DNA of 64,000 nt from Paraburkholderia saeva. GTDB taxonomy: Bacteria > Pseudomonadota > Gammaproteobacteria > Burkholderiales > Burkholderiaceae. The notes under the pieces were generated by a model, which did not search any database, had not been told where the DNA came from, and saw nothing but the letters and a program-made list of their open reading frames with translations. Below, piece after piece: positions 34,706-44,400 of the stretch (position 1 is its first letter; the number at the start of each line of letters is the position of its first letter). The stretch is taken from the NCBI RefSeq assembly GCF_907164555.1, contig NZ_CAJQZC010000001.1, positions 496,001 through 560,000 of the forward strand, read 5' to 3'. Both the position numbers and the translations under genes were made by a program.

Positions 34706-35200
34706 ATGACCAGTGCATTCTTCGAGAGCCTGCCGGCGCCGCTTAAAAGCGTGCAGACGCGGCCATTGTTCGTCATGCGACTCGACGTCAAGCCGATCGT
34801 TGTTGTCGGCGCGACGCCGGGCTCGTTTCGTCGCGTGGGTATCGTGCCATCGGGGACATTCGAAGGTGAACGGCTGTCCGGCAAAGTGCTCGATGGGGGC
34901 AGCGACTGGCAAGCCGTACGCACCGACGGCAGCACCACGCTCGACGTCCGCCTTCTTCTGCAAACCGGCGACGGCGCGACGATCACCATGTCGTACCGCG
35001 GTGTCCGCCACGGTCCAGCGGAAGTGATGCAGCGACTCGACAAAGGCGAAGCTGTCGATCCATCGAGCTACTACTTCCGGATCGCCCCGATCTTCGAAGC
35101 ACCTGCCGGTCAATACGAATGGCTGAACCGCGTCGTTGCAGTCGGCACGGGGCACCGGTTCCCCGAAGGTCCTACGTACAGCGTGTTTGAAGTGATGTGA
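34706..35200 (+). CDS. DUF3237 (UPF0311) domain protein
   Basis: Small protein of 164 aa matching DUF3237. Characteristic runs are VPSGTFEGERLSGKVLDGGSDWQAVRTDGSTTLDVRLLLQTGDGATITMSYRGVRHG (about 49-104) and YYFRIAPIFEAPAGQYEWLNRVVAVGTGHR (about 118-147). There is no signal peptide. The GCGAGG ribosome binding site and ATG 34706 are clear. Predicted beta-barrel fold; function unknown. Probably monocistronic, since a terminator-like hairpin follows at 35319. Confidence 0.88.
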   Translation: MTSAFFESLPAPLKSVQTRPLFVMRLDVKPIVVVGATPGSFRRVGIVPSGTFEGERLSGKVLDGGSDWQAVRTDGSTTLDVRLLLQTGDGATITMSYRGVRHGPAEVMQRLDKGEAVDPSSYYFRIAPIFEAPAGQYEWLNRVVAVGTGHRFPEGPTYSVFEVM

Positions 35201-35318
35201 GCGGCATGTCTGTCTGCGTCGGCGTCTTCAACGTAGTGATGCTTTTGCAGGCGAATGCTGTTTGACGGAATGCTCGCTGCGAGCGTTTGCCTTCGCCTCG
35301 CCAATGTCGTCTGCAATG

Positions 35319-35346
35319 AGGCAGCATCGTTCGCTGCCTTTATTTT
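35319..35346 (+). terminator. Terminator after the DUF3237 gene
   Basis: Perfect 7-bp stem AGGCAGC / GCTGCCT with loop ATCGTTC, followed by TTTATTTTT. It lies about 120 bp after the DUF3237 stop and just before the ArsR promoter. Confidence 0.72.
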
Positions 35347-35352
35347 TGCTCT

Positions 35353-35376
35353 ATACTTAGCTTTATGGCTAAGTAT
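35353..35376. promoter_or_regulatory. ArsR-type operator across the start codon
   Basis: Perfect 9-bp arms ATACTTAGC and GCTAAGTAT around TTTATG, whose ATG is the start codon of the ArsR gene. A -10 like TATACT (35352-35357) overlaps the left arm, so the transcript probably starts at or next to the ATG. The layout fits autorepression of a leaderless mRNA. Confidence 0.68.
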
Positions 35377-35730
35377 TTTCCTGCGACGAGTGAGGTGTTC
35401 CAGGCGCTTGGTGACCCGACCCGCTGCGCCATCGTCAGCGCGTTAGGCCACGGCGAGCAGAGCGTGTCAGCGCTAGCGGCGCCTTTCGACATGGCGCTGC
35501 CGTCCTTCATGAAACATCTGGCGGTGCTCGAGCGCTGCGGCCTCATCCGGACGAGCAAGCTCGGGCGCACGCGTACCTGCGAACTCGTCCCCGACGGCCT
35601 GACGCAGGCCGGGCAATGGCTGGCCTCGCAGCGCGCCATGTGGGAGAAACGGTCTGACCGCATGGCCAACTTCGTCGAAAACCTGCATGTAGAGGAGCAA
35701 ACCCATGGCAAACGACGCCGTCGATCATGA
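35365..35730 (+). CDS. ArsR-family transcriptional regulator
   Basis: Small winged-helix repressor of 121 aa. The pattern is FQALGDPTRCAIVSALGHGEQSVSALAAPFDMALPSFMKHLAVLERCGLIRTSKLGRTRTCEL, a classic ArsR/SmtB core without the metal-binding CxC of arsenic sensors, so it is a non-metal regulator of the type that pairs with SRPBCC genes. ATG 35365 lies in the middle of a symmetric operator. Its 3' end overlaps the following SRPBCC gene by 26 bp, so they are one operon. Confidence 0.92.
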   Translation: MAKYFPATSEVFQALGDPTRCAIVSALGHGEQSVSALAAPFDMALPSFMKHLAVLERCGLIRTSKLGRTRTCELVPDGLTQAGQWLASQRAMWEKRSDRMANFVENLHVEEQTHGKRRRRS

Positions 35731-36190
35731 GGAATCGCGCGACCTGGTCATCTCCAGGGTACTGCGCGCGCCACGAGCCGCGCTATGGCGCGCGTGGTCA
35801 GAACCGGACCTGCTCAAGGAATGGTGGTGTCCCCACCCCTGGACCACCGAAGTGCGGGCCTTTGATTGGCGACCGGGCGGCGCGTTTCACACCTTCATGC
35901 AGGGCCCCGATGGCGGCACCAGCGACAATCCCGGTTGCTTCCTCGAAATCGTCCCGCAGTCGCGAATCGCGTTCACCTCGATGCTTACTGCGGGTTGGCG
36001 GCCGAACACGCCGTGGCTGGGATTCACCGCGATCATCACCATGACCGACGAAGGCGCCGGCTGCAGGTACGTGGCGAGAGTGATGCACCCCGATGAGAAC
36101 ACGCGCGACCAGCACGAACAGATGGGATTCTTCGACGGCTGGAATACCTGCATCACTCAACTCGACGATTTTGCGGGCACGCTCCCTTGA
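35705..36190 (+). CDS. SRPBCC/AHSA1 domain protein
   Basis: START-like ligand-binding protein of 161 aa. It begins with ISRVLRAPRAALWRAWSEPDLLKEWWCPHPWTTEVRAFDWRPGGAFHTFMQGPDG and ends with HEQMGFFDGWNTCITQLDDFAGTLP, the AHSA1 fold. It overlaps the ArsR gene by 26 bp and uses an AGAGGAG ribosome binding site inside that gene, so translation is coupled. ArsR/SRPBCC pairs are common and may bind hydrophobic ligands; function here unknown. Confidence 0.9.
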   Translation: MANDAVDHEESRDLVISRVLRAPRAALWRAWSEPDLLKEWWCPHPWTTEVRAFDWRPGGAFHTFMQGPDGGTSDNPGCFLEIVPQSRIAFTSMLTAGWRPNTPWLGFTAIITMTDEGAGCRYVARVMHPDENTRDQHEQMGFFDGWNTCITQLDDFAGTLP

Positions 36191-36567
36191 GTGCGGCCGA
36201 TATTGCGTGAATACCCTGCGCCGTCTGTAGCGCTGGACCCTGTATATTCGGCGTCGCGGCGATCGACGCGGCATTTCCAGCCTCGCGCCCGGTTAGCCGG
36301 GCGACGCAACGCAGGGCTTCAGACATTTGAACGGCATCCAGCCACCTTGAGTTGCGCGCCGTGTGCGGCCTGGCGCGGTACGCTTGCGCAAGGCGAGTAC
36401 GCAATCGCATGCATTTGAGCGTGTGTTGCAGGCGCGCCTGAACTGACCTGCAGTTTTGTCCACGCGATAAAATCCTTCATACGGCTTTCAAATGAAGATC
36501 GCTGGACGTAGTAACGTATCGAAGAATCTAGATTTTTGGCCCGGTCACCCTGGTTTTTGAGGCGCTT
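36191..36567. other. 377-bp intergenic region upstream of the KfrA-like gene
   Basis: No convincing gene. It contains a hairpin CGCCCGG-TTAG-CCGGGCG (36286-36303) that may terminate the ArsR/SRPBCC operon, then an AT-richer stretch (36455-36540) that is probably the promoter of the next gene. Confidence 0.5.
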
Positions 36568-39501
36568 ATGTCTACGGACACAGACACAATCACAGATGAA
36601 CTGGTCGCTGCTATCGCAGATCGCATGGTCGAAGAAGGCAGAAGAGTTTCCCCAGTCACGATCTGGTCGGAGGTTCGAGGCGGCTCGCTGGTAGCGATCG
36701 TTGCGGCCTTGCAGCGCTGGCGCGACGCGCGACAGCCCACCACGCAGGAAACGCTGGCGCAGGCAGGATTGCCCGAAGGCCTCGTCGAAACGATGATGAG
36801 CGCCGCCGGTCGCATCTGGACGGCGTCGCACGAAGAAGCCGAGCGGTCGTTCAACCAGCGGCTGGCGGAAATGAACCAGCACGTCGCTGCCGCTCACGTC
36901 GAACGTGACGAGGCGCTTGCAGAGTTTCAGAGGGTTCTGGATGAAGTCGAAGCGGGCCGCAAGGCACGTGAAGAGCTGACCGCGATCGTCTCAGCGAAGA
37001 GCGAAGAGATAGCGCGCATTACCCAGGCGCGCGAGGACGCGCGACAGGAAATCGCGACACTCGCCGATACCTGTCAGGCGAAATCGGAAGAAGTGGCGCG
37101 CTGGTCGCAGGAGGCAGGTGCGGCTTCATCACGCGCGGATGCCGCCGAAACACGCATCGCGGAACTTGAGCAGCGTGCGTCGGAAGAAGCGGGGGTGCTT
37201 GAAGCGACGAAGACGTCGCTTGCAGAAGCGCATCAGGCGCATGAAACACTAAGCGCCGTCGTCGCGGGCAAGAGCGAAGAGATTGCGCGAACCAATCAGC
37301 AGCTTGACGAGGCGCGGCAAGAGATCGCGACGCTCGCCGAGACCTGTCAGGCGAAGTCGGAAGAAGTGACGCGCTGGTCGCAAGAGGCAGGCGCGGCTAC
37401 TTCGCGTGCTGAAGCGGCCGAAACGCGTATCGAGGAACTCGTACAACGCGCGTCGGAAGAAGCGGCTACGCTGCAAGCCACAAAGACATCGCTTGAAGAA
37501 GCCAGCAAGGCACATGAAGCGCTGACAGCCGTCGTTACAGGAAAAGACGACGAACTCGCGCAGACGGGTCAGCAGCTTGCCGAAGCGCGTCAGGAAATTG
37601 CGACCCTCGGCGCAACCTGCGAGACGAAATCCGCCGAAGTAACGCACTGGACGCAAGAGGCGAGTGCAGCTGCATCGCGTGCGACAGCCGCCGAGGCACG
37701 CATCGTCGAACTCGAACAACGTGTGTCGGAAGAAGTCGCGGCACTGCAAGCCACAAAAGCATCGCTTGAAGAAGCGGATAAGGCGCATGAAGAACTGACT
37801 GCGGTCGTTGCAGGCAAGAACGATGAGATCGCGCGGGCCAGTCAGACGCTCGACGAGTCGCGACAGCAGATCGCGACCTTGAACGACGCCTTGCAGGCAA
37901 AGTCGGAAGAAGCGACACGCTTGACGCAGGAGGCAAGTGCCGCTTCATCGCGCGCTGAGGCCGCTGACACGCGTATCGAAGAACTCGTTCAGCGCGCATC
38001 TGAAGAAGCGGCTGCACTGCAGGCCACGCAGACATCGCTCGACGAAGCGCGCAAGGCACATGAAGAACTGACCGCGGTAGTCGCTGGCAAGAACGACGAA
38101 ATCGCGCAAACGAATCAGCAACTCGACGCGGCGCGGCAGGAGAGCGCAACACTGAGCGAAGCGCTGCAGGCGAGATCCGAAGAAGCTGCACGCCTCTCGG
38201 AGGATGCGGTCGCGGCGACGTCGCGCGCGGAATCCGCCGAAGCGCGCATTGAGGCACTCGTGCAGCGCGCTTCCGAGGAAGCAGAAAAACTCGAGACCAC
38301 CAGGACGTCGCTTGAAGCGGCGCTTAAGGCACGCGAAGCGCTAGCCGCAGTAGTCTCCGGCAAGAGCGAGGAAATTGCACAGGCTACCCAGCAGCTTGAT
38401 CTCGCGCAGCAGGAAATTGCGAAGCTAAACGACGCATGTGAAGCAAAGGCGCAAGAGGCGAGCGCGGCCGCATCGCGCGCCGAAGCCGCCGAAACACGTA
38501 TCGAGGAACTCGTGCAGCGCGCTGCGGAAGAAGCGGCGAAACTGCAGGCCGCAAATGTGTCGCTTGAAGAGTCGCGCAAAGCAGGTGAAGCGTTGAACGC
38601 GATCGTATCAGGCAAGAACGACGAGATTTCGCAGACCACCCAGTTGCTCGACAAGGCGCGTCAGCAGATCGCCACGTTGAGCAATGCGTTTAAGGCGAAG
38701 TCGGAGGAAGTGGCGCGCTGGTCGCAGGAAGCGAGTGCGGCTGCCGCGCGCGCTGACGCGGCGAAAGCAGAGGTGAACGAAGGCGTCGCGCGACTTGCCG
38801 CGATGGAGGCCCAGCGCGATCAGGCCCGCAATGCGTTCGTGGCCGAGCGCAAGGCCAGTGCCGCGCGCAAGGAAGAAGTCCAGACGCAACTCACGGAATT
38901 GCAGCGCGTCACGCGGGAACTCGCGGAAGCGCGTGAGCGCGAAAGCACCGCAACGGCTGCGAAAGCGGCCGCAAGCGCGGAACTCGCCCGGGTATCGCAG
39001 GAGGCGTCGGCGGCGAAGGATCGCGCCGAAGCCGCCGAAAAGCATGTCACGCAACTGGAGCAGCGTCTGGCCGCGCATCTGTCGACCGACTCGATCGAAA
39101 GTCAGCGCGCGCAGCAACTTGCAATGCACGCGGGCGACGCTGCAAGTGCGGAAGAGGTCGACGCGTTGCAACGCCAGATATCGGCGCAGGCGAAAGCCCA
39201 TGAAAAGGCCGCGAATGAACTTCGCGCCAATGCGGAACAGTGGGCGGCGCATGCGAAGGAACTCAAGCAAAGGCTCAGTCAGGCCGGCGAGAAGATCCTG
39301 TTCATCGACGCGCGCAGTACCGGCGAGGTCGCGCTGTTGCGTCGGCTCTCGTCCGAACTGGAGCGCGTCAAGCCGGATCACGAGTTGATTTCCCGGGAAA
39401 CGCAGCAAAAGATGATCGGTGCGACGATGGCCCAGCAGCTCGCGCAGAAGGGTTATCAATACAACCCGGCTACGGCCATCATGACCAAGGTGGAGGGCTG
39501 A
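36568..39501 (+). CDS. KfrA-like coiled-coil DNA-binding protein
   Basis: Very long protein of 977 aa. Residues 5-115 match the KfrA N-terminal DNA-binding pattern (DELVAAIADRMVEEGRRVSPVTIWSEVRGGSLVAIVAALQRWRD). The rest is a continuous alpha-helical coiled coil made of 91-residue repeats (13 heptads) rich in Ala, Glu, Lys and Gln, ending with a tail domain at about 870-977 (KILFIDARSTGEVALLRRLSSELERVKPD). Plasmid KfrA proteins regulate and tether plasmid DNA; the function of this chromosomal copy is unknown. ATG 36568 follows TGAGGCG. A DsbA-like gene starts 8 bp after its stop. Confidence 0.85.
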   Translation: MSTDTDTITDELVAAIADRMVEEGRRVSPVTIWSEVRGGSLVAIVAALQRWRDARQPTTQETLAQAGLPEGLVETMMSAAGRIWTASHEEAERSFNQRLAEMNQHVAAAHVERDEALAEFQRVLDEVEAGRKAREELTAIVSAKSEEIARITQAREDARQEIATLADTCQAKSEEVARWSQEAGAASSRADAAETRIAELEQRASEEAGVLEATKTSLAEAHQAHETLSAVVAGKSEEIARTNQQLDEARQEIATLAETCQAKSEEVTRWSQEAGAATSRAEAAETRIEELVQRASEEAATLQATKTSLEEASKAHEALTAVVTGKDDELAQTGQQLAEARQEIATLGATCETKSAEVTHWTQEASAAASRATAAEARIVELEQRVSEEVAALQATKASLEEADKAHEELTAVVAGKNDEIARASQTLDESRQQIATLNDALQAKSEEATRLTQEASAASSRAEAADTRIEELVQRASEEAAALQATQTSLDEARKAHEELTAVVAGKNDEIAQTNQQLDAARQESATLSEALQARSEEAARLSEDAVAATSRAESAEARIEALVQRASEEAEKLETTRTSLEAALKAREALAAVVSGKSEEIAQATQQLDLAQQEIAKLNDACEAKAQEASAAASRAEAAETRIEELVQRAAEEAAKLQAANVSLEESRKAGEALNAIVSGKNDEISQTTQLLDKARQQIATLSNAFKAKSEEVARWSQEASAAAARADAAKAEVNEGVARLAAMEAQRDQARNAFVAERKASAARKEEVQTQLTELQRVTRELAEARERESTATAAKAAASAELARVSQEASAAKDRAEAAEKHVTQLEQRLAAHLSTDSIESQRAQQLAMHAGDAASAEEVDALQRQISAQAKAHEKAANELRANAEQWAAHAKELKQRLSQAGEKILFIDARSTGEVALLRRLSSELERVKPDHELISRETQQKMIGATMAQQLAQKGYQYNPATAIMTKVEG
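36973..38589 (+). repeat. Tandem 273-bp repeats inside the KfrA-like gene
   Basis: Six units in phase: starts at 36973, 37246, 37519, 37792, 38065 and 38338. The first five are exactly 273 bp (91 codons); the sixth is 252 bp, lacking one heptad (7 codons), which keeps the coiled-coil register. A degraded seventh copy begins at 38590. Units share phrases such as ELTAVVAGKNDEIA and QAKSEE-V-RWSQEA. Confidence 0.93.
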
Positions 39502-39509
39502 GAAACGCA

Positions 39510-40151
39510 ATGGCTAAACAGCTGACAATCGATTTTGTCTCCGATATCGCATGCCCGTGGTGTGCGATCGGCCTGTCATCGCTTCAACTCGCGCTATCGC
39601 GCCTCTCCGATGCTGTCGACGCGCAGATCGCCGTGCATCCCTTTGAGCTGAATCCGGAGATGGAGCCAGGCGGCGAGGCTATCGTCGACTATCTTGGCAA
39701 GAAATACGGACGCACGCCGGAGCAGATTGCCGAAACGCAGGCGATGATTCGCGAGCGCGGCGAGAGCGTGGGCTTTACGTTTGGCCCGCGCACGCGGGTC
39801 TATAACACGTTCGATGCGCATCGCCTGATGCATTGGGCGGGTATCGAAGGCAGGCAGTTGGCGCTCAAGATGGCGCTGTTGCGCGCCTATCACGGCGATG
39901 GCAAGGACCCGAGCGACCACGAAGTCCTGGTCGAAGCGGCCCGCTCCGTTGGCCTCGACGCCGCGGAGGCCCGCGACGTGCTGCAAAGCGGACGCTACGC
40001 AGATGACGTTCGCGCCGAAGAGCAGAAATATCAGAACCTGGGCATTCATTCGGTGCCGGCGATCATCTTCAACCAGCGATATCTGGTTTCCGGCGGGCAA
40101 CCCGTCGAAACCTTCGAGCAGGCCATCCAGCAGATTCTGTCGGAAGCGTAG
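39510..40151 (+). CDS. DsbA-family (FrnE-like) oxidoreductase
   Basis: Thioredoxin-fold protein of 213 aa. The redox motif CPWC is at residues 15-18 (FVSDIACPWCAIG), followed by a long helical insertion (VDYLGKKYGRTPEQIAETQAMIRERGESVGF) and the cis-Pro strand SVPAIIFNQRYLVSGGQP, which is the FrnE/2-hydroxychromene-isomerase-like pattern. No signal peptide, so it is cytoplasmic. ATG 39510 is used; its start is 8 bp after the KfrA-like stop, so they may be cotranscribed. No direct functional link is evident. Confidence 0.92.
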   Translation: MAKQLTIDFVSDIACPWCAIGLSSLQLALSRLSDAVDAQIAVHPFELNPEMEPGGEAIVDYLGKKYGRTPEQIAETQAMIRERGESVGFTFGPRTRVYNTFDAHRLMHWAGIEGRQLALKMALLRAYHGDGKDPSDHEVLVEAARSVGLDAAEARDVLQSGRYADDVRAEEQKYQNLGIHSVPAIIFNQRYLVSGGQPVETFEQAIQQILSEA

Positions 40152-40629
40152 CGTGCCGCCCGCACGGCGCGCCGCTCGCCGCACCAGCGGGAGCCGGCGC
40201 GCCGGCCGTACTCGTCTCGAACCGGCGACCATACAGTGACCTTTCCGCGCCCATCTTTCGGTGAAGGCGGTGGCCGGTCACGCATCGCGCACCCCCTCAA
40301 CGCCGCGACGCCCGGTTGCAAACCACCTCTACGCCGGTTTCGCAGACCGACGGCCAGCTCCCCGATCTGAACGAGCATGTCCGGTCAGAAATCAGAAAAA
40401 ATCACGTGCACCACTCAAGAACGTCTAACTATTGCCGATAATGCGTGCGGAGGATTTGTTTACCCGATTCCTGGGCGCTGATTGCCGGATGCAGCAGGCG
40501 CCGCGCCAGGATGGGCACACGAAAAACCTGATCAGGCTGGAGTTTGCAAGGCAAGGCCGGCGGAACGCACCGTCGGGTCGGGGTTGCGGACAGGAATTCA
40601 ACGATGCGACGTTCCGCTGCGGAGGCGCT
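40152..40629. other. 478-bp intergenic region upstream of the binding-protein gene
   Basis: No convincing gene. It contains a perfect 14-bp GC palindrome GCCGGCGCGCCGGC (about 40194-40207) just after the DsbA-like gene, a weak terminator candidate. An in-frame ATG at 40441 could extend the binding-protein gene but would bury its signal peptide. Confidence 0.5.
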
Positions 40630-41424
40630 GTGATTCGAAACTGGCTGGGTGGTGTGCTACTGGCGGCATCTTTGACGGGCAATGCACTGGCGGCTGGGCC
40701 GACGTGCTCCCGTCCCTTCACATTGGGTTTGCATGACCATGGCCTGCTGTATTCGGTCGATACGGATAGCGGCATCGACAAGGATTTCGCGGAAGAACTG
40801 ATCCGCCGCAGCGGTTGCCAGATCAAGGTCAGCCTGATGTCGCGCGCGCGGATCTGGAAGCTGATCGAATCCGGCGCGCTCGACTTCAGTCTTTCCGGCA
40901 TCGCCAACGACGAGCGTAACCAATACGCATCATTCGCGTGGTACTTCAGCAACAAATACTATCTGCTGGTGCGCAACGACGCGGGCATTCACAACGTCGC
41001 GGACTTCGAGAACGATGAAAACGCGCAGCTCGGCGTGATCCGCAGTTTCCGCTATAGCGAATCGGCGAATGCGCTGGTTGACACGCTCGCAGCGCAGAAC
41101 CGTGTCAGTCAGGCGGGCGGGCTGGATCCGCTCTACCAGGCGCTCATTCTGCATCGCATCCAGGGCATGATCATCGAGCCCTTCGATTACCCCGCGCTCG
41201 AAGAAAAGAAGATTCGCGACGTCACGCAGATCATCGAATTCAACGATCCTTCGGTGCCGCACGGTCTGATCATGTCGAACAAGGCGTTGCCGGCCGCGGA
41301 ACGCGAGAAATGGCGCGCGCTCGTGGACGAGATGCGCGCGGACGGCACCGTGCGGCGCATCTTCGAAAAGTATTTCAGGCCGGACCTCGCCGCTTCGATG
41401 GTCAATTTCAAGGCGACGCCGTGA
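40630..41424 (+). CDS. Periplasmic substrate-binding protein (PBP2-type)
   Basis: Exported solute-binding protein of 264 aa. The GTG start at 40630 has GGAGG 4 bp upstream and gives a clean signal peptide (MIRNWLGGVLLAASLTGNALAAG). The fold matches bacterial PBP2 amino-acid/sensor-type domains: LHDHGLLYSVDTDSGIDKDFAEELIRRSGCQ, IESGALDFSLSGIANDERNQYASF and VIRSFRYSE. No transporter genes are adjacent. Its TGA overlaps the GTG of the diguanylate cyclase/phosphodiesterase gene, so the pair is translationally coupled and probably forms a sensory unit. Confidence 0.9.
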   Translation: MIRNWLGGVLLAASLTGNALAAGPTCSRPFTLGLHDHGLLYSVDTDSGIDKDFAEELIRRSGCQIKVSLMSRARIWKLIESGALDFSLSGIANDERNQYASFAWYFSNKYYLLVRNDAGIHNVADFENDENAQLGVIRSFRYSESANALVDTLAAQNRVSQAGGLDPLYQALILHRIQGMIIEPFDYPALEEKKIRDVTQIIEFNDPSVPHGLIMSNKALPAAEREKWRALVDEMRADGTVRRIFEKYFRPDLAASMVNFKATP

Positions 41425-44400
41425 GCGGGGCGCGTTCCGTCCTGCTGCCGCTGCTCGTCCTGTCGACGTCGCTGTGCGTGACGTGGAGCGTCTGGAATCA
41501 CGAGCGGCAGGCCACCCGCAACGAATTGCGCACCCAGTTCGAATATTCGGTGGGCGACGCGGTGAGCCGTGTCGAACAGCGCGTGGCGACCTACGAACTC
41601 ATGCTGCGCGGCGTGCAGAGCCTGTTCGCGACGAGCGAGACGATCGATCGCTCGAAGTTCCGCAGCTACGTCGGCGCGCTCAATCTCGACGTGAACTTTA
41701 CCGGGGTTCACGCCGTGGGCGTCGTCGAATGGGTGCCGGCGGCACAGAAGGACGCGCACGTCGCGAGAATGCGCGCGGAAGGCATCACTGCCTATGCGAT
41801 TCAACCGGCGGGAAATCGCGAGGATTACGCGCCCGTCATTCAGCGCGAGCCGTATGTCGGCCAGACGCGCAGTTCGCCTGGCTTCGACGCCTGGGCCGAC
41901 CCGGTGCGCCGCCTCGCCATGGAAAAGGCCCGCGATTCCGGCATGGCGACTCTCTCGGGCAAGGTGAGCCTGTCGGCGGATATGGATTCGGACCGCAGGC
42001 CGGGTTTCATCATGTACCTGCCGGTCTACGCGCCCGGCGCGACGCAGGACAACGTCGCGCAGCGGCGTGCGCACATTACGGGCTGGGTCTACGCGTCGTT
42101 CCGCATGCACGACGTGATCGCGAGTCTCTATGGCGAGCAGCCCAGCGGATTCGCGCTTGCCATTTACGACGGCGTGGAGCCGTCGCAACGATCGCTGCTG
42201 TATCACACCGCCGATGCCGGAACCCGGAACGCGAAGCCGCTGATCTCGACGAACGAATATCTGGTTCTTAACGGACACGACTGGACGCTCTCGATCAGCG
42301 CGTTCGACGAATTCCGCTCGCATCTCGGGCGTAACGCCGAGGTGTTGATCGCCTGCACCGGCACGGGGTTGAGCCTGCTGCTGACGCTGCTCACCTGGCT
42401 CATGATGACGGGACGCGGCCGCGCGATGCGGCTGGCCTCGAAAATGACGCACGAACTGCGCGAAAACGAAGAGAAATTCCGCGCGATCGCCGATTGCACC
42501 GTGAACCTGGAAATCTGGTGGGGACCGGACGGCAAGCCGCGCTGGATCAACCCGTCGGTCGAGCACTACACGGGCTATACGGTCGAGGAATGCATGGCGA
42601 TGCCCGACTTCGCCCGCTCGCTGATTCATCCGGACGACATGCCGCGCGTGGCACCGGAATTCCAGAAAGGTCTGCAGGGCTATCGCGGCGACGATCTCGA
42701 GTTTCGCTGGGTGCGCAAGGATGGCTCGCACGTGTGGCTTTCGGTTTCGTGGGTGCCGATCAGCAATGCGCGTGGCGACTTCATCGGCTTTCGCACGAGC
42801 GGTCGCGACATCACCGAGCGCAAGCATGTGGAGGCGGAGCTGCGCATTGCCGCCGTTGCGTTCGATTCGCAGGAAGCCATGATGGTCACCGACGTCGACA
42901 GCACGATTCTTCGTGTGAATTCGGCGTTCACCGAGTGCACCGGTTATTCGGCCGGGGAAGTCGTCGGGCGCACACCGCGGCTTCTCAAATCGGACCTTCA
43001 CGACGCCACGTTCTACAAGGAAATGTGGCAGACGATCCGTCGCGTGGGCGGCTGGCAGGGCGAGATCTGGGGCCGCCGGAAGAACGGCGAGGTCTATCCC
43101 AAGTGGCTGACCATTTCCGCCGTGACGGGCGAAGGCGGCGCGGTGACGCATTACGTCGGCACGCACCATGACATCACGGAGCGCAAGAAGGCGGAAGAGA
43201 AAATCCGCGAACTCGCGTTCTATGACACGCTCACGCGTCTGCCTAACCGCGCGCTGCTGCTGGAACGCCTCAGGCAGTCGATGGCGAGCAGTCACCGCAA
43301 CAAGGTCTGCGGCGCGCTGATGTTCATCGATCTCGATCACTTCAAGACGCTGAACGACACGCTCGGCCACGACAAGGGCGACCTGCTGTTGCGGCAGGTC
43401 GCGTATCGTCTGTCGAGCAGTGTGAACGAAGGCGACACGGTTGCGCGCGTGGGCGGCGATGAGTTCGTCGTCGTGCTGGGCAATCTGGGTCACGACAAGG
43501 TGACGGCGACCGCGCAGACCGAGGCGGTGGGCGAACGGATTCTCGCGGTGCTCGGCAGCACCTATCAGCTGAACGGCGTCCAGTTCCGCAGTACCGCAAG
43601 CATCGGTGTGACGGTCTTCGACGGCGAACAGACGTCGACAGACGAGCTTTTCAAGCAGGCCGACCTCGCGATGTACAAATCGAAGGAGCGAGGCCGCAAC
43701 GCGATGTGCTTCTTCGATCCTGCGATGCAGACCGTCGTGCTGAAGCGGGCCGAACTGGAGCTGGGTCTGCGCAGCGCGATTGAAGAAGACCGGTTTGTGC
43801 TGCACTACCAGGCGCAGGTCATCGACGGCGGCCATATAACGGGTGCCGAAGCGTTGGTGCGCTGGATGCATCCGGAACGCGGACTGATTCCGCCCGGGGA
43901 ATTCATCCCGCTCGCCGAAGAGACCGGACTGATCCTCGAAATCGGACAGACGGTGCTCGAGTGCGCGTGCAGCCAGCTCGCCGCGTGGGCGACGCGCGCG
44001 TCGATGGCGCATCTGTCGATTGCCGTGAACGTGAGCGCGCGCCAGTTTCGCGAGCCTGACTTCGTGGAGAACGTCTTGACGGTCATCCGCCAGACGGGCG
44101 CGCGGGCGGACCGGCTGAAGCTGGAGCTGACCGAAAGCGTGCTAGTGGAAAACGTCGAGGACATCATCGAGAAGATGAGTGCGCTGCGGGCGCACGGCGT
44201 GACGTTCTCGCTGGACGACTTCGGCATCGGCTATTCGTCGCTCTCCTATCTCAAGCGCCTGCCGCTGGACCAACTGAAGATCGACCGTTCGTTCGTGCGG
44301 GACATCCTCGACGATCCTAACGACGCCGACATCGCGCGAACCATCGTGGCGCTCGCGCGGAGCTTCGACCTGGGCGTGATCGCCGAGGGCGTGGAGAACG

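Noticed and set aside
36973..38589. Regular repeats that might be a CRISPR array
   Set aside because: Units are 273 bp, fully coding and in frame, without spacers; it is an internal protein repeat.
41187..44012. 941-codon open frame on the minus strand
   Set aside because: It is a shadow of the binding-protein and c-di-GMP genes, whose domains are fully intact. It arises from high-GC third-position bias and has Arg/His-rich, unnatural composition.
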